In this document: positions 30,550 to 38,240 of the stretch, piece by piece
Layout of the letters: every line of letters starts with the position of its first letter
Numbering within the stretch: position 1 is the stretch's first letter
Origin: Streptomyces sp. A1136
GTDB taxonomy: Bacteria > Actinomycetota > Actinomycetes > Streptomycetales > Streptomycetaceae
Reading direction: 5' to 3'
Assembly (NCBI RefSeq): GCF_004795055.1
Contig: NZ_SSBJ01000050.1
Coordinates: forward strand, 1-41,499
Length of the DNA stretch: 41,499 nucleotides
Notes under the pieces: generated by a model
Database searches by the model: none
Seen by the model: only the letters and a program-made list of their open reading frames with translations
What the model was told of the DNA's origin: nothing
Translations under genes and position numbers: made by a program

Positions 30550-31242
30550 TCAGGCGACGAGTTCCCCGAAGGACTCCGCCTCGTCCCGGCCGAAGCTCAG
30601 GACGTCGTCCTCGCGCAGCCGCCGCAGCGACCGCCAGATGCTGGACTTCACCGTGCCGACGCTGATGCCCAGGATCTCCGCGATCTCCGGGTCCGTGCGG
30701 CCCTCGTAGTAGCGCAGCACCAGCATCGTCCGCTGCGGCTCCGGAATCTTGGCCAACGCCTGCCACAGCACCGCCCGAAGCTCCGTACCGCGCATCGCGT
30801 CCGTGTCGGAGGCCGTCTCCGGCAGCTCCTCGGTCGGGTACTCGTTCAGCTTCCGCCGACGCCACGCGCTGATGTGCAGGTTCGTCATCGTGCGCCGCAG
30901 GTACCCGCCGACCGCCGCCTTGTCGCTGATCCGGTCCCACGCCCGGTACGTCGAGAACAGCGCGCTCTGGAGCAGGTCCTCCGCCTCGTACCGGTCGCCG
31001 GTGAGGTGGAACGCCGTCGCGAACAGCGCGGCCCGGCGTTCCTGCACGTACGCCGTGAATTCCGCCTCCGAGGCGGAAGGAAGTCGCGGGGCGGGAACCG
31101 CCTGGTACGTGTTCGCGTCAATGGCTACAGGATGCGTCGGCCGCTGACGGGCGACCGTCGCCGTACGGACACCCGCCCGGCGGTTCGCATCGTGCAGCCG
31201 CGTGACAACCGCGCTGGTCGTGGTGCTGTGCAGCGTGTTCAT
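30550..31242 (-). CDS. sigQ: ECF sigma factor SigQ (SigE family)
   Basis: A 230-residue sigma factor. After an unusual 55-residue N-terminal extension, region 2 (EFTAYVQERRAALFATAFHLTGDRYEAEDLLQSALFSTYRAW) and region 4 (LAKIPEPQRTMLVLRYYEGRTDPEIAEILGISVGTVKSSIWRSL) are intact and typical of the streptomycete SigE-like group. The gene is divergent from afsQ1-afsQ2, the arrangement of sigQ in S. coelicolor, where SigQ and AfsQ1/Q2 act on antibiotic production under particular nitrogen conditions. The symbol rests mainly on that context. ATG 31240-31242 has a GGGGGG run upstream. The divergent region carries an AfsQ1-type box. Confidence 0.82.
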   Translation of the reverse strand: MNTLHSTTTSAVVTRLHDANRRAGVRTATVARQRPTHPVAIDANTYQAVPAPRLPSASEAEFTAYVQERRAALFATAFHLTGDRYEAEDLLQSALFSTYRAWDRISDKAAVGGYLRRTMTNLHISAWRRRKLNEYPTEELPETASDTDAMRGTELRAVLWQALAKIPEPQRTMLVLRYYEGRTDPEIAEILGISVGTVKSSIWRSLRRLREDDVLSFGRDEAESFGELVA

Positions 31243-31315
31243 CTCGCGCCCCCCGTCGTGGAGTCTGCTTCGGTCCGTCTCTGGTAGAAGCCTGCCCCCG
31301 CGACTTAACCGGGGT

Positions 31316-31342
31316 GTCCTGCGACTGTCACAGCCCTGTCAC
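31316..31342. promoter_or_regulatory. AfsQ1-type binding site in the sigQ/afsQ1 divergent region
   Basis: GTCAC (31327-31331), six bases, GTCAC (31338-31342) is an exact GTnAC-N6-GTnAC match, with a weaker third unit GTCCT at 31316. Published work on S. coelicolor AfsQ1 places such boxes in this very region. It lies 70-85 bases from afsQ1 and about 85-100 from sigQ. Confidence 0.8.
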
Positions 31343-31412
31343 AGCGGCCCGCCGTCGCATCCGCGTGCGACGGACGGTCGAGTCCCGACGGCCGATGGGA
31401 CAGAATGAGCCC

Positions 31413-32090
31413 GTGCCTTTCCTGTTGCTGATCGAGGACGACGACGCCATCCGCACGGCCCTCGAACTCTCCCTGTCACGCCAGGGCCACCGTGTGGCCA
31501 CCGCGGCGACGGGCGAGGACGGCCTGAAACTGCTGCGCGAGCAGCGGCCGGACCTGATCGTGCTGGACGTGATGCTGCCCGGGATCGACGGCTTCGAGGT
31601 GTGCCGGCGCATCCGGCGCACCGACCAGCTGCCGATCATCTTGCTGACCGCGCGCAGCGACGACATCGACGTGGTGGTCGGGCTGGAGTCCGGAGCCGAT
31701 GACTACGTTGTCAAACCCGTCCAGGGCCGCGTGCTGGACGCCCGCATCCGCGCCGTGCTGCGTCGCGGCGAACGCGAGGCCAGCGACTCCGCCGTGTTCG
31801 GGTCCCTGGTCATCGACCGCGCCGCCATGACGGTGACCAAGAACGGCGAGGACCTCCAACTCACCCCGACCGAGCTGCGCCTGCTGCTGGAGCTCAGCCG
31901 CAGGCCCGGCCAGGCGCTGTCGCGGCAGCAGTTGCTGCGCCTCGTCTGGGAGCACGACTACCTCGGTGACTCGCGGCTCGTGGACGCCTGCGTGCAGCGG
32001 CTGCGGGCCAAGGTCGAGGAAGTCCCGTCCTCGCCCACCCTGATCCGTACGGTCCGGGGTGTCGGCTACCGCCTGGACTCCCCGCAGTGA
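31413..32090 (+). CDS. afsQ1: Response regulator AfsQ1
   Basis: A 225-residue OmpR-family response regulator. The receiver domain has the acidic pocket EDDDA (residues 8-12), phosphoacceptor Asp52 in LIVLDVMLPGIDG, LLTARSD and the Lys in YVVKP. The winged-helix output domain begins near residue 130, with LTPTELRLLLELSRRPGQALSRQQLL and VDACVQRLRAKVE. It matches what I recall of S. coelicolor AfsQ1 almost throughout. GTG 31413 is preferred: CAGAAT (31401-31406) lies six bases upstream, suggesting a leaderless mRNA, and the length equals the known protein. Its stop overlaps the kinase start. Confidence 0.93.
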   Translation: MPFLLLIEDDDAIRTALELSLSRQGHRVATAATGEDGLKLLREQRPDLIVLDVMLPGIDGFEVCRRIRRTDQLPIILLTARSDDIDVVVGLESGADDYVVKPVQGRVLDARIRAVLRRGEREASDSAVFGSLVIDRAAMTVTKNGEDLQLTPTELRLLLELSRRPGQALSRQQLLRLVWEHDYLGDSRLVDACVQRLRAKVEEVPSSPTLIRTVRGVGYRLDSPQ

Positions 32091-33580
32091 CCAAGCGGTT
32101 CCTGGGCGGCCTGTTCGCGGGACGGCGCTGGACGAGTCTGCGGCTGCGGCTCCTCGTGGTGTTCGCCCTCGTCGCGCTGACGGCCGCCGTGTCCGCGTCG
32201 GGGATCGCCTACTGGCTCAACCGCGAGGCGGTGCTCACCCGTACCCAGGACGCGGCGCTCGGCGACTTCCGTCAGGAGATGCAGAACCGCGCCGCGGCGC
32301 TGCCCGCCGATCCGACGCCCGAGGAGCTCCAGCGCACCGCCGAGCTGATGGCGGGCAGCAGCCCCGGGTACAGCGTGCTGCTCGTGGACGAACTCAAGGA
32401 CGGACGCAAGGTGTTCGGGGCGGCCGGCCCCGACTCCTTCGGGCTGAACGACGTACCCAAGTCCCTCCAGCACGCGGTGAACGACCAGCAGAAGACGACG
32501 GCCGCCAATGACGCCCAGTACCACATGTACTGGCAGCGGACGAAGCCGCGCGGCAACCCGTACCTGGTGGGCGGGACGCGGATCGTGGGCGGCGGCCCGA
32601 CGGGATACATGTACAAGTCGCTCGCGCAGGAACGCGACGACCTCAACGCGCTCGGCTGGTCCCTGACCATCGCCACCGGCCTCGCGCTGCTCGGCTCCGC
32701 GCTGCTGGCGCAGGCCGCCGCCCGGACCGTGCTCAAGCCCGTGCAGCGCCTCGGCGACGCGGCGCGACGGCTCGGGGAGGGCGAACTCGACCACCGGCTC
32801 GACGTGTCGGGGACCGACGAGCTCGCGGATCTGTCGCACACCTTCAACAAGACGGCGGAGGCGCTGGAGAAGAAGGTCGCGGACATGAGCGCGCGGGAGG
32901 AGGCCAGCCGACGTTTCGTCGCGGACATGTCGCACGAACTGCGCACGCCGCTGACGGCGTTGACGGCGGTCGCGGAGGTGTTGGAGGAAGAGGTCGACGA
33001 CCTCGACCCGATGATCGCACCGGCGGTGGCGCTGGTGGTGAGCGAGACCCGGCGGCTGAACGACCTGGTGGAGAACCTGATGGAGGTCACCCGCTTCGAC
33101 GCCGGGACCGCGCGACTGGTCCTGGACGACGTGGACGTCGCCGACCAGGTCACGGCCTGCATCGACGCACGGGCGTGGCTCGACGCCGTCGAACTCGACG
33201 CGGAGCGCGGGATCGTGGTGCGGCTCGACCCGCGGCGGCTCGACGTGATCCTGGCCAACCTCATCGGCAACGCGCTCAAGCACGGCGGCTCGCCCGTGCG
33301 GGTGTCGGTGCGGGTGGAGGGGGAGTGGCTGCTCATCGTGGTCAAGGACAACGGGCCGGGCATCCCGGAGGAAGTGCTGCCGCACGTCTTCGACCGGTTC
33401 TACAAGGCGAGCGCGTCCCGGCCGAAGTCGGACGGGAGCGGGCTGGGGCTGTCCATCGCGATGGAGAACGCGCACATCCACGGCGGCGACATCACGGCCG
33501 CCAACGGGGCCGAGGGCGGGGCGCTGTTCACGCTGCGGCTGCCGGTGGACGTGGGAAAGGTGATCGCCGGTGAGGCGTAG
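32087..33580 (+). CDS. afsQ2: Sensor histidine kinase AfsQ2
   Basis: A 497-residue membrane sensor kinase, partner of AfsQ1. The first membrane helix (LLVVFALVALTAAVSASGIAY) is near residues 22-42. An extracytoplasmic sensor region runs to about 182, then a second helix (LTIATGLALLGSALLAQAAA) and a HAMP segment (KPVQRLGDAARRLGEGELDHRL). The phosphorylated His283 is in ADMSHELRTPLT. The ATPase domain shows N-box NLIGNALKHGG, G1 VKDNGPGIPEE and G2 DGSGLGLSIA. GTG 32087 overlaps the afsQ1 stop (GTGA). Confidence 0.93.
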   Translation: MTKRFLGGLFAGRRWTSLRLRLLVVFALVALTAAVSASGIAYWLNREAVLTRTQDAALGDFRQEMQNRAAALPADPTPEELQRTAELMAGSSPGYSVLLVDELKDGRKVFGAAGPDSFGLNDVPKSLQHAVNDQQKTTAANDAQYHMYWQRTKPRGNPYLVGGTRIVGGGPTGYMYKSLAQERDDLNALGWSLTIATGLALLGSALLAQAAARTVLKPVQRLGDAARRLGEGELDHRLDVSGTDELADLSHTFNKTAEALEKKVADMSAREEASRRFVADMSHELRTPLTALTAVAEVLEEEVDDLDPMIAPAVALVVSETRRLNDLVENLMEVTRFDAGTARLVLDDVDVADQVTACIDARAWLDAVELDAERGIVVRLDPRRLDVILANLIGNALKHGGSPVRVSVRVEGEWLLIVVKDNGPGIPEEVLPHVFDRFYKASASRPKSDGSGLGLSIAMENAHIHGGDITAANGAEGGALFTLRLPVDVGKVIAGEA

Positions 33581-34202
33581 GGCGGGGCGCGTGGCGGGGG
33601 CACTGCTGCTGGTGACGGTGACGGCGGTGACGTCGGGGTGTGGGATCCGGGCGACGACGGTGCCGGTGGACGTGGGCCCGGCGCCCTCGCGGGTGTCGTG
33701 CGACACCCCGGCGCCGCCGAACGGGCAGCAGCCGAGCGGGGTGCCGGGGTTCCGGGCGACGGTGGAACTGGTGTGCGGGTCGCAGCTCGTGGGCGTGGAG
33801 CGGGTCGTCCCGGTGCCCGAGAAGCGGCCGGCGCGCGATCCCGTGGTGCTGGCGGCCCAGGCGCTGCTGGAGGCGCTGGAACGGGAGCCGTCGGCGGAGG
33901 AACGGGACGCCGGGTTCACGACCGGGGTCCCGGCCGGGCTGGCGGCGGCGCCGACGCGGGCGGGTGACCCGGCGGGGACGGTCAGGTTGAGCCGGAAGCC
34001 GGAGGACCTGCCGCCGGTCGCGCTGTCGCAGATCGTGTGCACGCTCTCGGAGAGCGAGGCGGTGTCGGCGGGCCCGGGGCCGGTGGTGCTGGGCGGTCCG
34101 GACGCCGATCCGCCGCGGACGTGGGAGTGCAGCGAGGCCGTCCGCTCGCGGCCCGAGTCGGTACCGACGCTGGGCGACGTGGTCCGCCCGTCGCCTTCCT
34201 GA
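33570..34202 (+). CDS. Lipoprotein of the afsQ operon
   Basis: A 210-residue lipoprotein whose GTG start (33570-33572) lies 11 bases inside the end of afsQ2. The signal peptide is short and basic (VRRRAGRVAGALLLVTVTAV) with lipobox TSGC, Cys near residue 24. The mature part contains Cys residues in SRVSCDTPAPP, ATVELVCGSQL, SQIVCTLSE and RTWECSEAV, so disulfides are likely, and RVVPVPEKRPARDPVVLAAQALLEAL. This recalls GerMN-type accessory lipoproteins but without a clear domain match. Translational coupling to the kinase suggests it helps signal sensing at the membrane. Confidence 0.83.
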   Translation: MRRRAGRVAGALLLVTVTAVTSGCGIRATTVPVDVGPAPSRVSCDTPAPPNGQQPSGVPGFRATVELVCGSQLVGVERVVPVPEKRPARDPVVLAAQALLEALEREPSAEERDAGFTTGVPAGLAAAPTRAGDPAGTVRLSRKPEDLPPVALSQIVCTLSESEAVSAGPGPVVLGGPDADPPRTWECSEAVRSRPESVPTLGDVVRPSPS

Positions 34203-34329
34203 CGCGCCGTTCCCGCGGCGGTCCGGCCCGCCGCCCCGAACCCTCCGACCGCCCCGCCGCGTCCCGGGGCCCGACGAGGCTGGGTCTTCCGGCCCTGTCG
34301 CCGGCCGACCGCGGCCGGGGCCCGGGGTC

Positions 34330-34556
34330 AGGCCCCGGGACCCGCGGCCCGGACGTGTTGCCGGAGGGCGACTGCCAGGCGGTCGCGGGCGTCGGTCTGG
34401 GCGGCGATGCGTTCGTCCAGGACCGCCGGCCGATCGCGACGACGTGGGCGCCCTCGGCGGCGAAGGCGCGGGCGGTCGCCCGCCGATGCCGGTACCCGCT
34501 CCGGTGACGACGACGGTCCTGCGGCTCTGCGGTGCGGCGCTCTTCATGCCCGTCAT
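34330..34556 (-). pseudogene. Relic of a short-chain dehydrogenase/reductase (N-terminus only, frameshifted)
   Basis: From ATG at 34554-34556 the minus strand reads KSAAPQSRRTVVVTGAGTGIG, the cofactor-binding TGxxxGIG motif of SDR enzymes. A one-base shift then gives RATARAFAAEGAHVVAIGRR, and a second shift gives VLDERIAAQTDARDRLAVAL, after which similarity ends. Only about 70 of the usual 250 residues remain and the frame is broken twice. The upstream DNA (34557-34709) and the stretch 34203-34329 hold no gene, only GC-rich hairpins, for example CCCGGGG/CCCCGGG at 34321-34339. Confidence 0.75.
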
Positions 34557-34623
34557 CGCGCGGCCCCTGCCGCCAACGGCCAGGTCGACCCCGGGCGGGC
34601 GGGGAACCCGGGACGGACGGCGA

Positions 34624-34656
34624 CGGCCCCCCGGGCCGGGGAGGCGCGGGGGGCCG
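34624..34656 (-). terminator. Terminator downstream of the phosphosugar mutase gene
   Basis: CGGCCCCCC (34624-34632) pairs with GGGGGGCCG (34648-34656), 9 bp with a 15-base loop, about 55 bases after the stop on the minus strand. Confidence 0.6.
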
Positions 34657-34709
34657 GATGGGCGTACGGGGACTGCCGGGGCGCCCGGGGGTCGGGCGCG
34701 CCGGACGGG

Positions 34710-36371
34710 TCAGATGCCCATGGCCGCCGAGAGGTCCTTCTTGATCGCGTCCAGGATCTCCTGGCCGCGGGTGCGTGCCGCGGAGAGGTCGGAGGCCTCG
34801 GCCACCGGGACCACCACCTCCAGGTAGCACTTCAGCTTGGGCTCCGTGCCGGACGGGCGGACGATCACCCGGGCCTTGTAGTCGCCCTCCAGGTAGTAGC
34901 GCAGGCCGTCCGTCGGCGGGAGGGACTCCGTCCCCCGGCTCAGGTCCTCCGCCGAGACGACCCGCAGGCCCGCCGGCGACACCGGCGGGCGCGCCCGCAG
35001 CGCCGCCATCGCCGAGGTGATGACCGACAGGTCCGAGACCCGGACGGACAGCTGGTCGGTGACGTGCAGGCCGTGGGCCATCGCCAGGTCGTCCAGCAGG
35101 TCGGTCAGGGTGCGGCCCTGCTCCTTGAGTTCCGAGGCCAGTTCGGCGACGAGGAGCGCGGCCGTGATGCCGTCCTTGTCACGGACGCCCTCGGGGTCGA
35201 CGCAGTAGCCGAGCGCCTCCTCGTAGCCGTAGCGCAGGCCCTCGACACGGGAGATCCACTTGAAGCCGGTCAGGGTCTCCTCGTACGGGAGGCCCGCCGC
35301 GTCCGCGATCCGGCCCAGGAGGCTGGAGGAGACGATGGACTCGGCGAAGACGCCCCGGGCGCCCTTGTGCACCAGGTGCGCCGCCAGCAGCGCGCCCACC
35401 TCGTCGCCGCGCAGCATCCGCCAGCCGCCGTCCGCGCCGCCCTCGGTGGGCACCGCCACCGCGCAGCGGTCCGCGTCCGGGTCGTTGGCGATCACGATGT
35501 CCGGGTGGGCCTCGGCTGCCGTCGCGAAGGCCAGGTCCATCGCCCCCGGCTCCTCCGGGTTCGGGAAGGCGACCGTCGGGAAGGCCGGGTCCGGCTCCGC
35601 CTGCTCGGCCACCAGCACCGGGGCGGGGAAACCGTGGCGGGCGAAGGCGGCCGTCACGACGTCCTTGCCGACGCCGTGCATGGCCGTGTAGACGGTCCGC
35701 ACACCCCGGGGGGAGCCGGGCGTCAGGACCGCGTCGGTACGCGCCAGGTAGGCTTCCAGGACCTCGTCACCGAGGTCCTCCCAGCCGGACTCGGGGCGCG
35801 GCACGGAGTCGAGGGTGGTGATCCGCCCGATCTCCGCCGCGATCTCGGCGTCCGCCGGGGAGACGATCTGGGAGCCGTCGCCGAGGTAGACCTTGTAGCC
35901 GTTGTCCCGGGGCGGGTTGTGGCTCGCGGTCACCTCGACGCCGGCGACGGCGCCCAGGTGCCTTATGGCGTACGCGAGGACGGGCGTCGGCAGGGGGCGG
36001 GGCAGGACGGCCGCGCGCAGCCCGGCGCCGGTCATGACCGCGGCGGTGTCGCGGGCGAAGTCCGCCGACTTGTAGCGCGCGTCGTAGCCGACGACGACGA
36101 GGCCGCCGGCGTGGCCCCGGGCCTTGAGGTAGGCCGCGAGGCCCGCCGCGGCCCGGATGACCACGGCACGGTTCATCCGCATCGGGCCCGCGCCGAGCTC
36201 ACCGCGCAGTCCGGCGGTGCCGAACTGCAGCATTCCGGAGAAGCGGTCCGCGAGGCCCGCCGTGTCGCCGGCCTCGATGAGCTCGGCCAGTTCGGCCGCC
36301 GTCTCCGGGTCCGGGTCCTCGGCCAGCCAGGCCCGGGCCCGGGTGATCAGGTCGTCCTGCACTTCCTGCAC
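34710..36371 (-). CDS. Phospho-sugar mutase (PGM2-like), probable phosphopentomutase
   Basis: A 553-residue alpha-D-phosphohexomutase superfamily enzyme. The phosphoserine loop is VTASHNPPRDNGYKVY (near residues 148-163) and the metal loop DPDADRCAVAV (near 300). The sugar-binding loop GFKWISRVEG and phosphate loop RPSGTEPKLKCY (near the C-terminus) follow. Length and the GFKWI/EALGYCV segments resemble PGM2-type enzymes, which in several organisms act on pentose phosphates. It follows the purine nucleoside phosphorylase gene by 48 bases and there is no deoB in the window. The likely job is (deoxy)ribose-1-phosphate to 5-phosphate. GTG 36369-36371 is chosen; GTG 36360-36362 is possible. Confidence 0.88.
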   Translation of the reverse strand: MQEVQDDLITRARAWLAEDPDPETAAELAELIEAGDTAGLADRFSGMLQFGTAGLRGELGAGPMRMNRAVVIRAAAGLAAYLKARGHAGGLVVVGYDARYKSADFARDTAAVMTGAGLRAAVLPRPLPTPVLAYAIRHLGAVAGVEVTASHNPPRDNGYKVYLGDGSQIVSPADAEIAAEIGRITTLDSVPRPESGWEDLGDEVLEAYLARTDAVLTPGSPRGVRTVYTAMHGVGKDVVTAAFARHGFPAPVLVAEQAEPDPAFPTVAFPNPEEPGAMDLAFATAAEAHPDIVIANDPDADRCAVAVPTEGGADGGWRMLRGDEVGALLAAHLVHKGARGVFAESIVSSSLLGRIADAAGLPYEETLTGFKWISRVEGLRYGYEEALGYCVDPEGVRDKDGITAALLVAELASELKEQGRTLTDLLDDLAMAHGLHVTDQLSVRVSDLSVITSAMAALRARPPVSPAGLRVVSAEDLSRGTESLPPTDGLRYYLEGDYKARVIVRPSGTEPKLKCYLEVVVPVAEASDLSAARTRGQEILDAIKKDLSAAMGI

Positions 36372-36419
36372 TACTTCCGCCTTACCTCTCGTACCTCTTG
36401 GGGCCTCTCGGACGGTGAC

Positions 36420-37226
36420 TCAGATACGGGCGAGGACCTGGGTCAGCAGCTTGCCCATGCGCGAGGCCGAGTCACGGCCGGCCTGGAGCACTTCTTCGTG
36501 GTTCAGCGGCTCGCCGGACAGGCCCGCCGCCAGGTTGGTGACCAGGGAGATGCCGAGCACCTCGGCGCCGGCCTCGCGGGCGGCGATGGCCTCCAGGACG
36601 GTGGACATGCCGACCAGGTCGGCGCCCATGACGCGGATCATGTTGATCTCGGCCGGGGTCTCGTAGTGCGGGCCGGGGAACTGGACGTAGACGCCTTCTT
36701 CGAGGGTCTCGTCGATCTCCTTGCACAGCGCGCGCAGGCGCGGCGAGTAGAGGTCGGTGAGGTCCACGAAGTTCGCGCCGACGATCGGCGAGGTGGCCGT
36801 CAGGTTGAGGTGGTCGCTGATGAGGACCGGCTGGCCGGGCTTCATGCCCTCGCGCAGACCGCCGCAGCCGTTGGTCAGCACGACGGTCTTGCAACCGGCG
36901 GCGACGGCGGTGCGGACGCCGTGGGCTACGGCGGCGACGCCGCGGCCCTCGTAGTAGTGGGTCCGGCCGAGGAAGAGCAGCGCGCGCTTGTCGCCGATCT
37001 TGTACGAGCGGATCTTGCCGCCGTGGCCCTCGACCGCGGGGGGCGGGAATCCGGGCAGCTCGGTGACGGGGAACTCGGCCTCGGGCGCACCGAGCGCCTC
37101 TGCGGCGGGGGCCCAACCGGAGCCCATGACGAGGGCGACATCGTGGGTTTCGGCGCCGGTCAGCTCGCGCAGGCGGGCGGCCGCGGCGGTGGCGTCGGCG
37201 AAGGGGTCGGTAACAGATGCGTTCAC
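36420..37226 (-). CDS. Purine nucleoside phosphorylase (trimeric type)
   Basis: A 268-residue enzyme that splits inosine and guanosine (and deoxy forms) with phosphate. The phosphate-site Ser is in LVMGSGWAP (near residues 32-40). LGRTHYYEG, TNGCGGL, QFPGPHYETPAEI, VGMSTVLEAI and the base-binding Asn in SLVTNLAAG follow, all standard for the trimeric family. GTG 37224-37226 is chosen because TACGCT lies seven bases upstream (minus strand 37239-37234), giving a leaderless transcript with the operator just beyond. The mutase gene downstream completes the step to pentose-5-phosphate. Confidence 0.94.
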   Translation of the reverse strand: MNASVTDPFADATAAAARLRELTGAETHDVALVMGSGWAPAAEALGAPEAEFPVTELPGFPPPAVEGHGGKIRSYKIGDKRALLFLGRTHYYEGRGVAAVAHGVRTAVAAGCKTVVLTNGCGGLREGMKPGQPVLISDHLNLTATSPIVGANFVDLTDLYSPRLRALCKEIDETLEEGVYVQFPGPHYETPAEINMIRVMGADLVGMSTVLEAIAAREAGAEVLGISLVTNLAAGLSGEPLNHEEVLQAGRDSASRMGKLLTQVLARI

Positions 37227-37233
37227 GCTGACG

Positions 37234-37263
37234 AGCGTAACCGCTCCTGGCCTACGCGCGTAG
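37234..37263 (-). promoter_or_regulatory. Perfect CTACGCGCGTAG operator and -10 of the PNP gene
   Basis: The palindrome is at 37252-37263. On the minus strand the -10-like TACGCT (37239-37234) lies 12 bases downstream of it, so here the operator covers the -35 position rather than the spacer. Confidence 0.75.
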
Positions 37264-37365
37264 ATGGCACAGCTCACGGTGTTCGGATCGTTGCCTTGTC
37301 GTTTCCGCCGAATCGTCCCCGGGGGGCGAAACCGGCTCCACCGGCGTTCGAGCGGGGGCGCCCCT

Positions 37366-37398
37366 CGGCCTCCTTCGGAGGCCGGCCGCGGAGCGGCC
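37366..37398 (-). other. GC-rich hairpins in the PNP/GGCT intergenic region
   Basis: The 356-base gap 37227-37582 has no gene. Besides the PNP operator it holds tandem hairpins (CGGCCTCC/GGAGGCCG at 37366-37384, GGCCGC/GCGGCC at 37384-37398) and a run CCGGCGTTCGAG at 37341-37352. That run is the reverse complement of part of a motif seen again at 40852-40863, a common streptomycete intergenic sequence. Confidence 0.6.
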
Positions 37399-37560
37399 CG
37401 GGGTCGCCCCGACGCGGCACGAAGGGCCCCTGGGGCTCCGCCCCGGCCCCTCCGCCGCGGCGTCCACCCGGTCCGGCGGCCCGAGGGCCTCGGGGCGGCC
37501 GGAGGCCGGTGGCGGTGTGGGTCCGCCCGCGGTCCGGAGCGGGGGGCAGTGCGGGGCGCG

Positions 37561-37581
37561 CCCCGCCCGGGCCGGGCGGGG
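37561..37581 (-). terminator. Near-perfect palindrome at the end of the GGCT-like gene
   Basis: CCCCGCCCGG (37561-37570) and CCGGGCGGGG (37572-37581) flank a single base, one nucleotide beyond the stop codon of the minus-strand gene. It is likely a terminator hairpin. Confidence 0.7.
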
Positions 37582-37582
37582 C

Positions 37583-38020
37583 TCAGCAGGGGCGCTTGCG
37601 GAGTTCCATGACGTAGTCGTGCGGGGCGCCGGCGGACTCGGCCGCGTCCGCGATCTCGCCCAGGTAGCGCGCGGAGGGCAGGCCGCCCTCGTAGCCGTTC
37701 AGGACGTACACCCAGGCGGCTTCCTCGCCGTCCAGGGTGTGCACCCGGATGCGCATCCGGCGGTAGATGTCGAGCCCGACGCCCTCCCACCGGTCCATCG
37801 AGTCCTCGTCGAGCGGCGCGATGTCGTACAGGGCGACGAAGACCTGCTGGCGCGGCGCCTCGACGATCGTCGCCAGCGCCCCTTCCCAGCCCATCTGCTC
37901 GCCGCCGAAAGTCAGCCGCCAGTCGTTGATCCAGCCCGTGCCGCGCAGCGGCGAATGCGGAGCGCGGCGCGTCATCAGCCGCGGGTCGAGGTTGCCGGCG
38001 TACGCGGCGTAGAGCGACAT
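37583..38020 (-). CDS. Gamma-glutamylcyclotransferase-like (AIG2/GGCT) protein
   Basis: A 145-residue protein of the GGCT-like fold. MSLYAAYAGNLDPRLMTRRAP (residues 1-21) matches the YGSN-type start of the family in its actinobacterial variant YAGNLD. RGTGWINDWRLTFGG follows, and VALYDIAPLDEDSMDRWEGVGLDIYRRMRI carries the acidic residues in the region of the catalytic Glu. Family members cyclise gamma-glutamyl amines or have unknown substrates. ATG 38018-38020 is chosen; longer readings upstream are Pro-rich and unlike the family. It is divergent from the LpdA-type gene. Confidence 0.82.
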   Translation of the reverse strand: MSLYAAYAGNLDPRLMTRRAPHSPLRGTGWINDWRLTFGGEQMGWEGALATIVEAPRQQVFVALYDIAPLDEDSMDRWEGVGLDIYRRMRIRVHTLDGEEAAWVYVLNGYEGGLPSARYLGEIADAAESAGAPHDYVMELRKRPC

Positions 38021-38240
38021 GAGGTCGAGGGTACGGGAGGGGCGGCCCGGGCGGCGTGCCCGGATGGTCGGGGCGGGGACGACCCGGGGCGACCGGATCG
38101 GCGGAGGGGATGGCGGGACCGGGCGTGAAGCACCTTGAAGCGTGCGGGACAATGGGGCACGGAATGCATCCCCCGGGGAGACCCCCCGGAAGCCCCGGCC
38201 GGGGCGGCAGCCGGCCGGGTAGACCTGAGGCGGAGTTTTC

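Noticed and set aside
32066..34042. Long minus-strand open frame opposite afsQ2 and the lipoprotein
   Set aside because: Antisense shadow; His/Arg/Gly-rich with no domain, whereas the plus strand encodes a complete histidine kinase.
38021..38240. Possible small genes in the divergent GGCT/LpdA region
   Set aside because: Open frames here are Pro/Arg-rich without ribosome binding sites or similarity; the gap most likely holds only promoters, which I could not place confidently.
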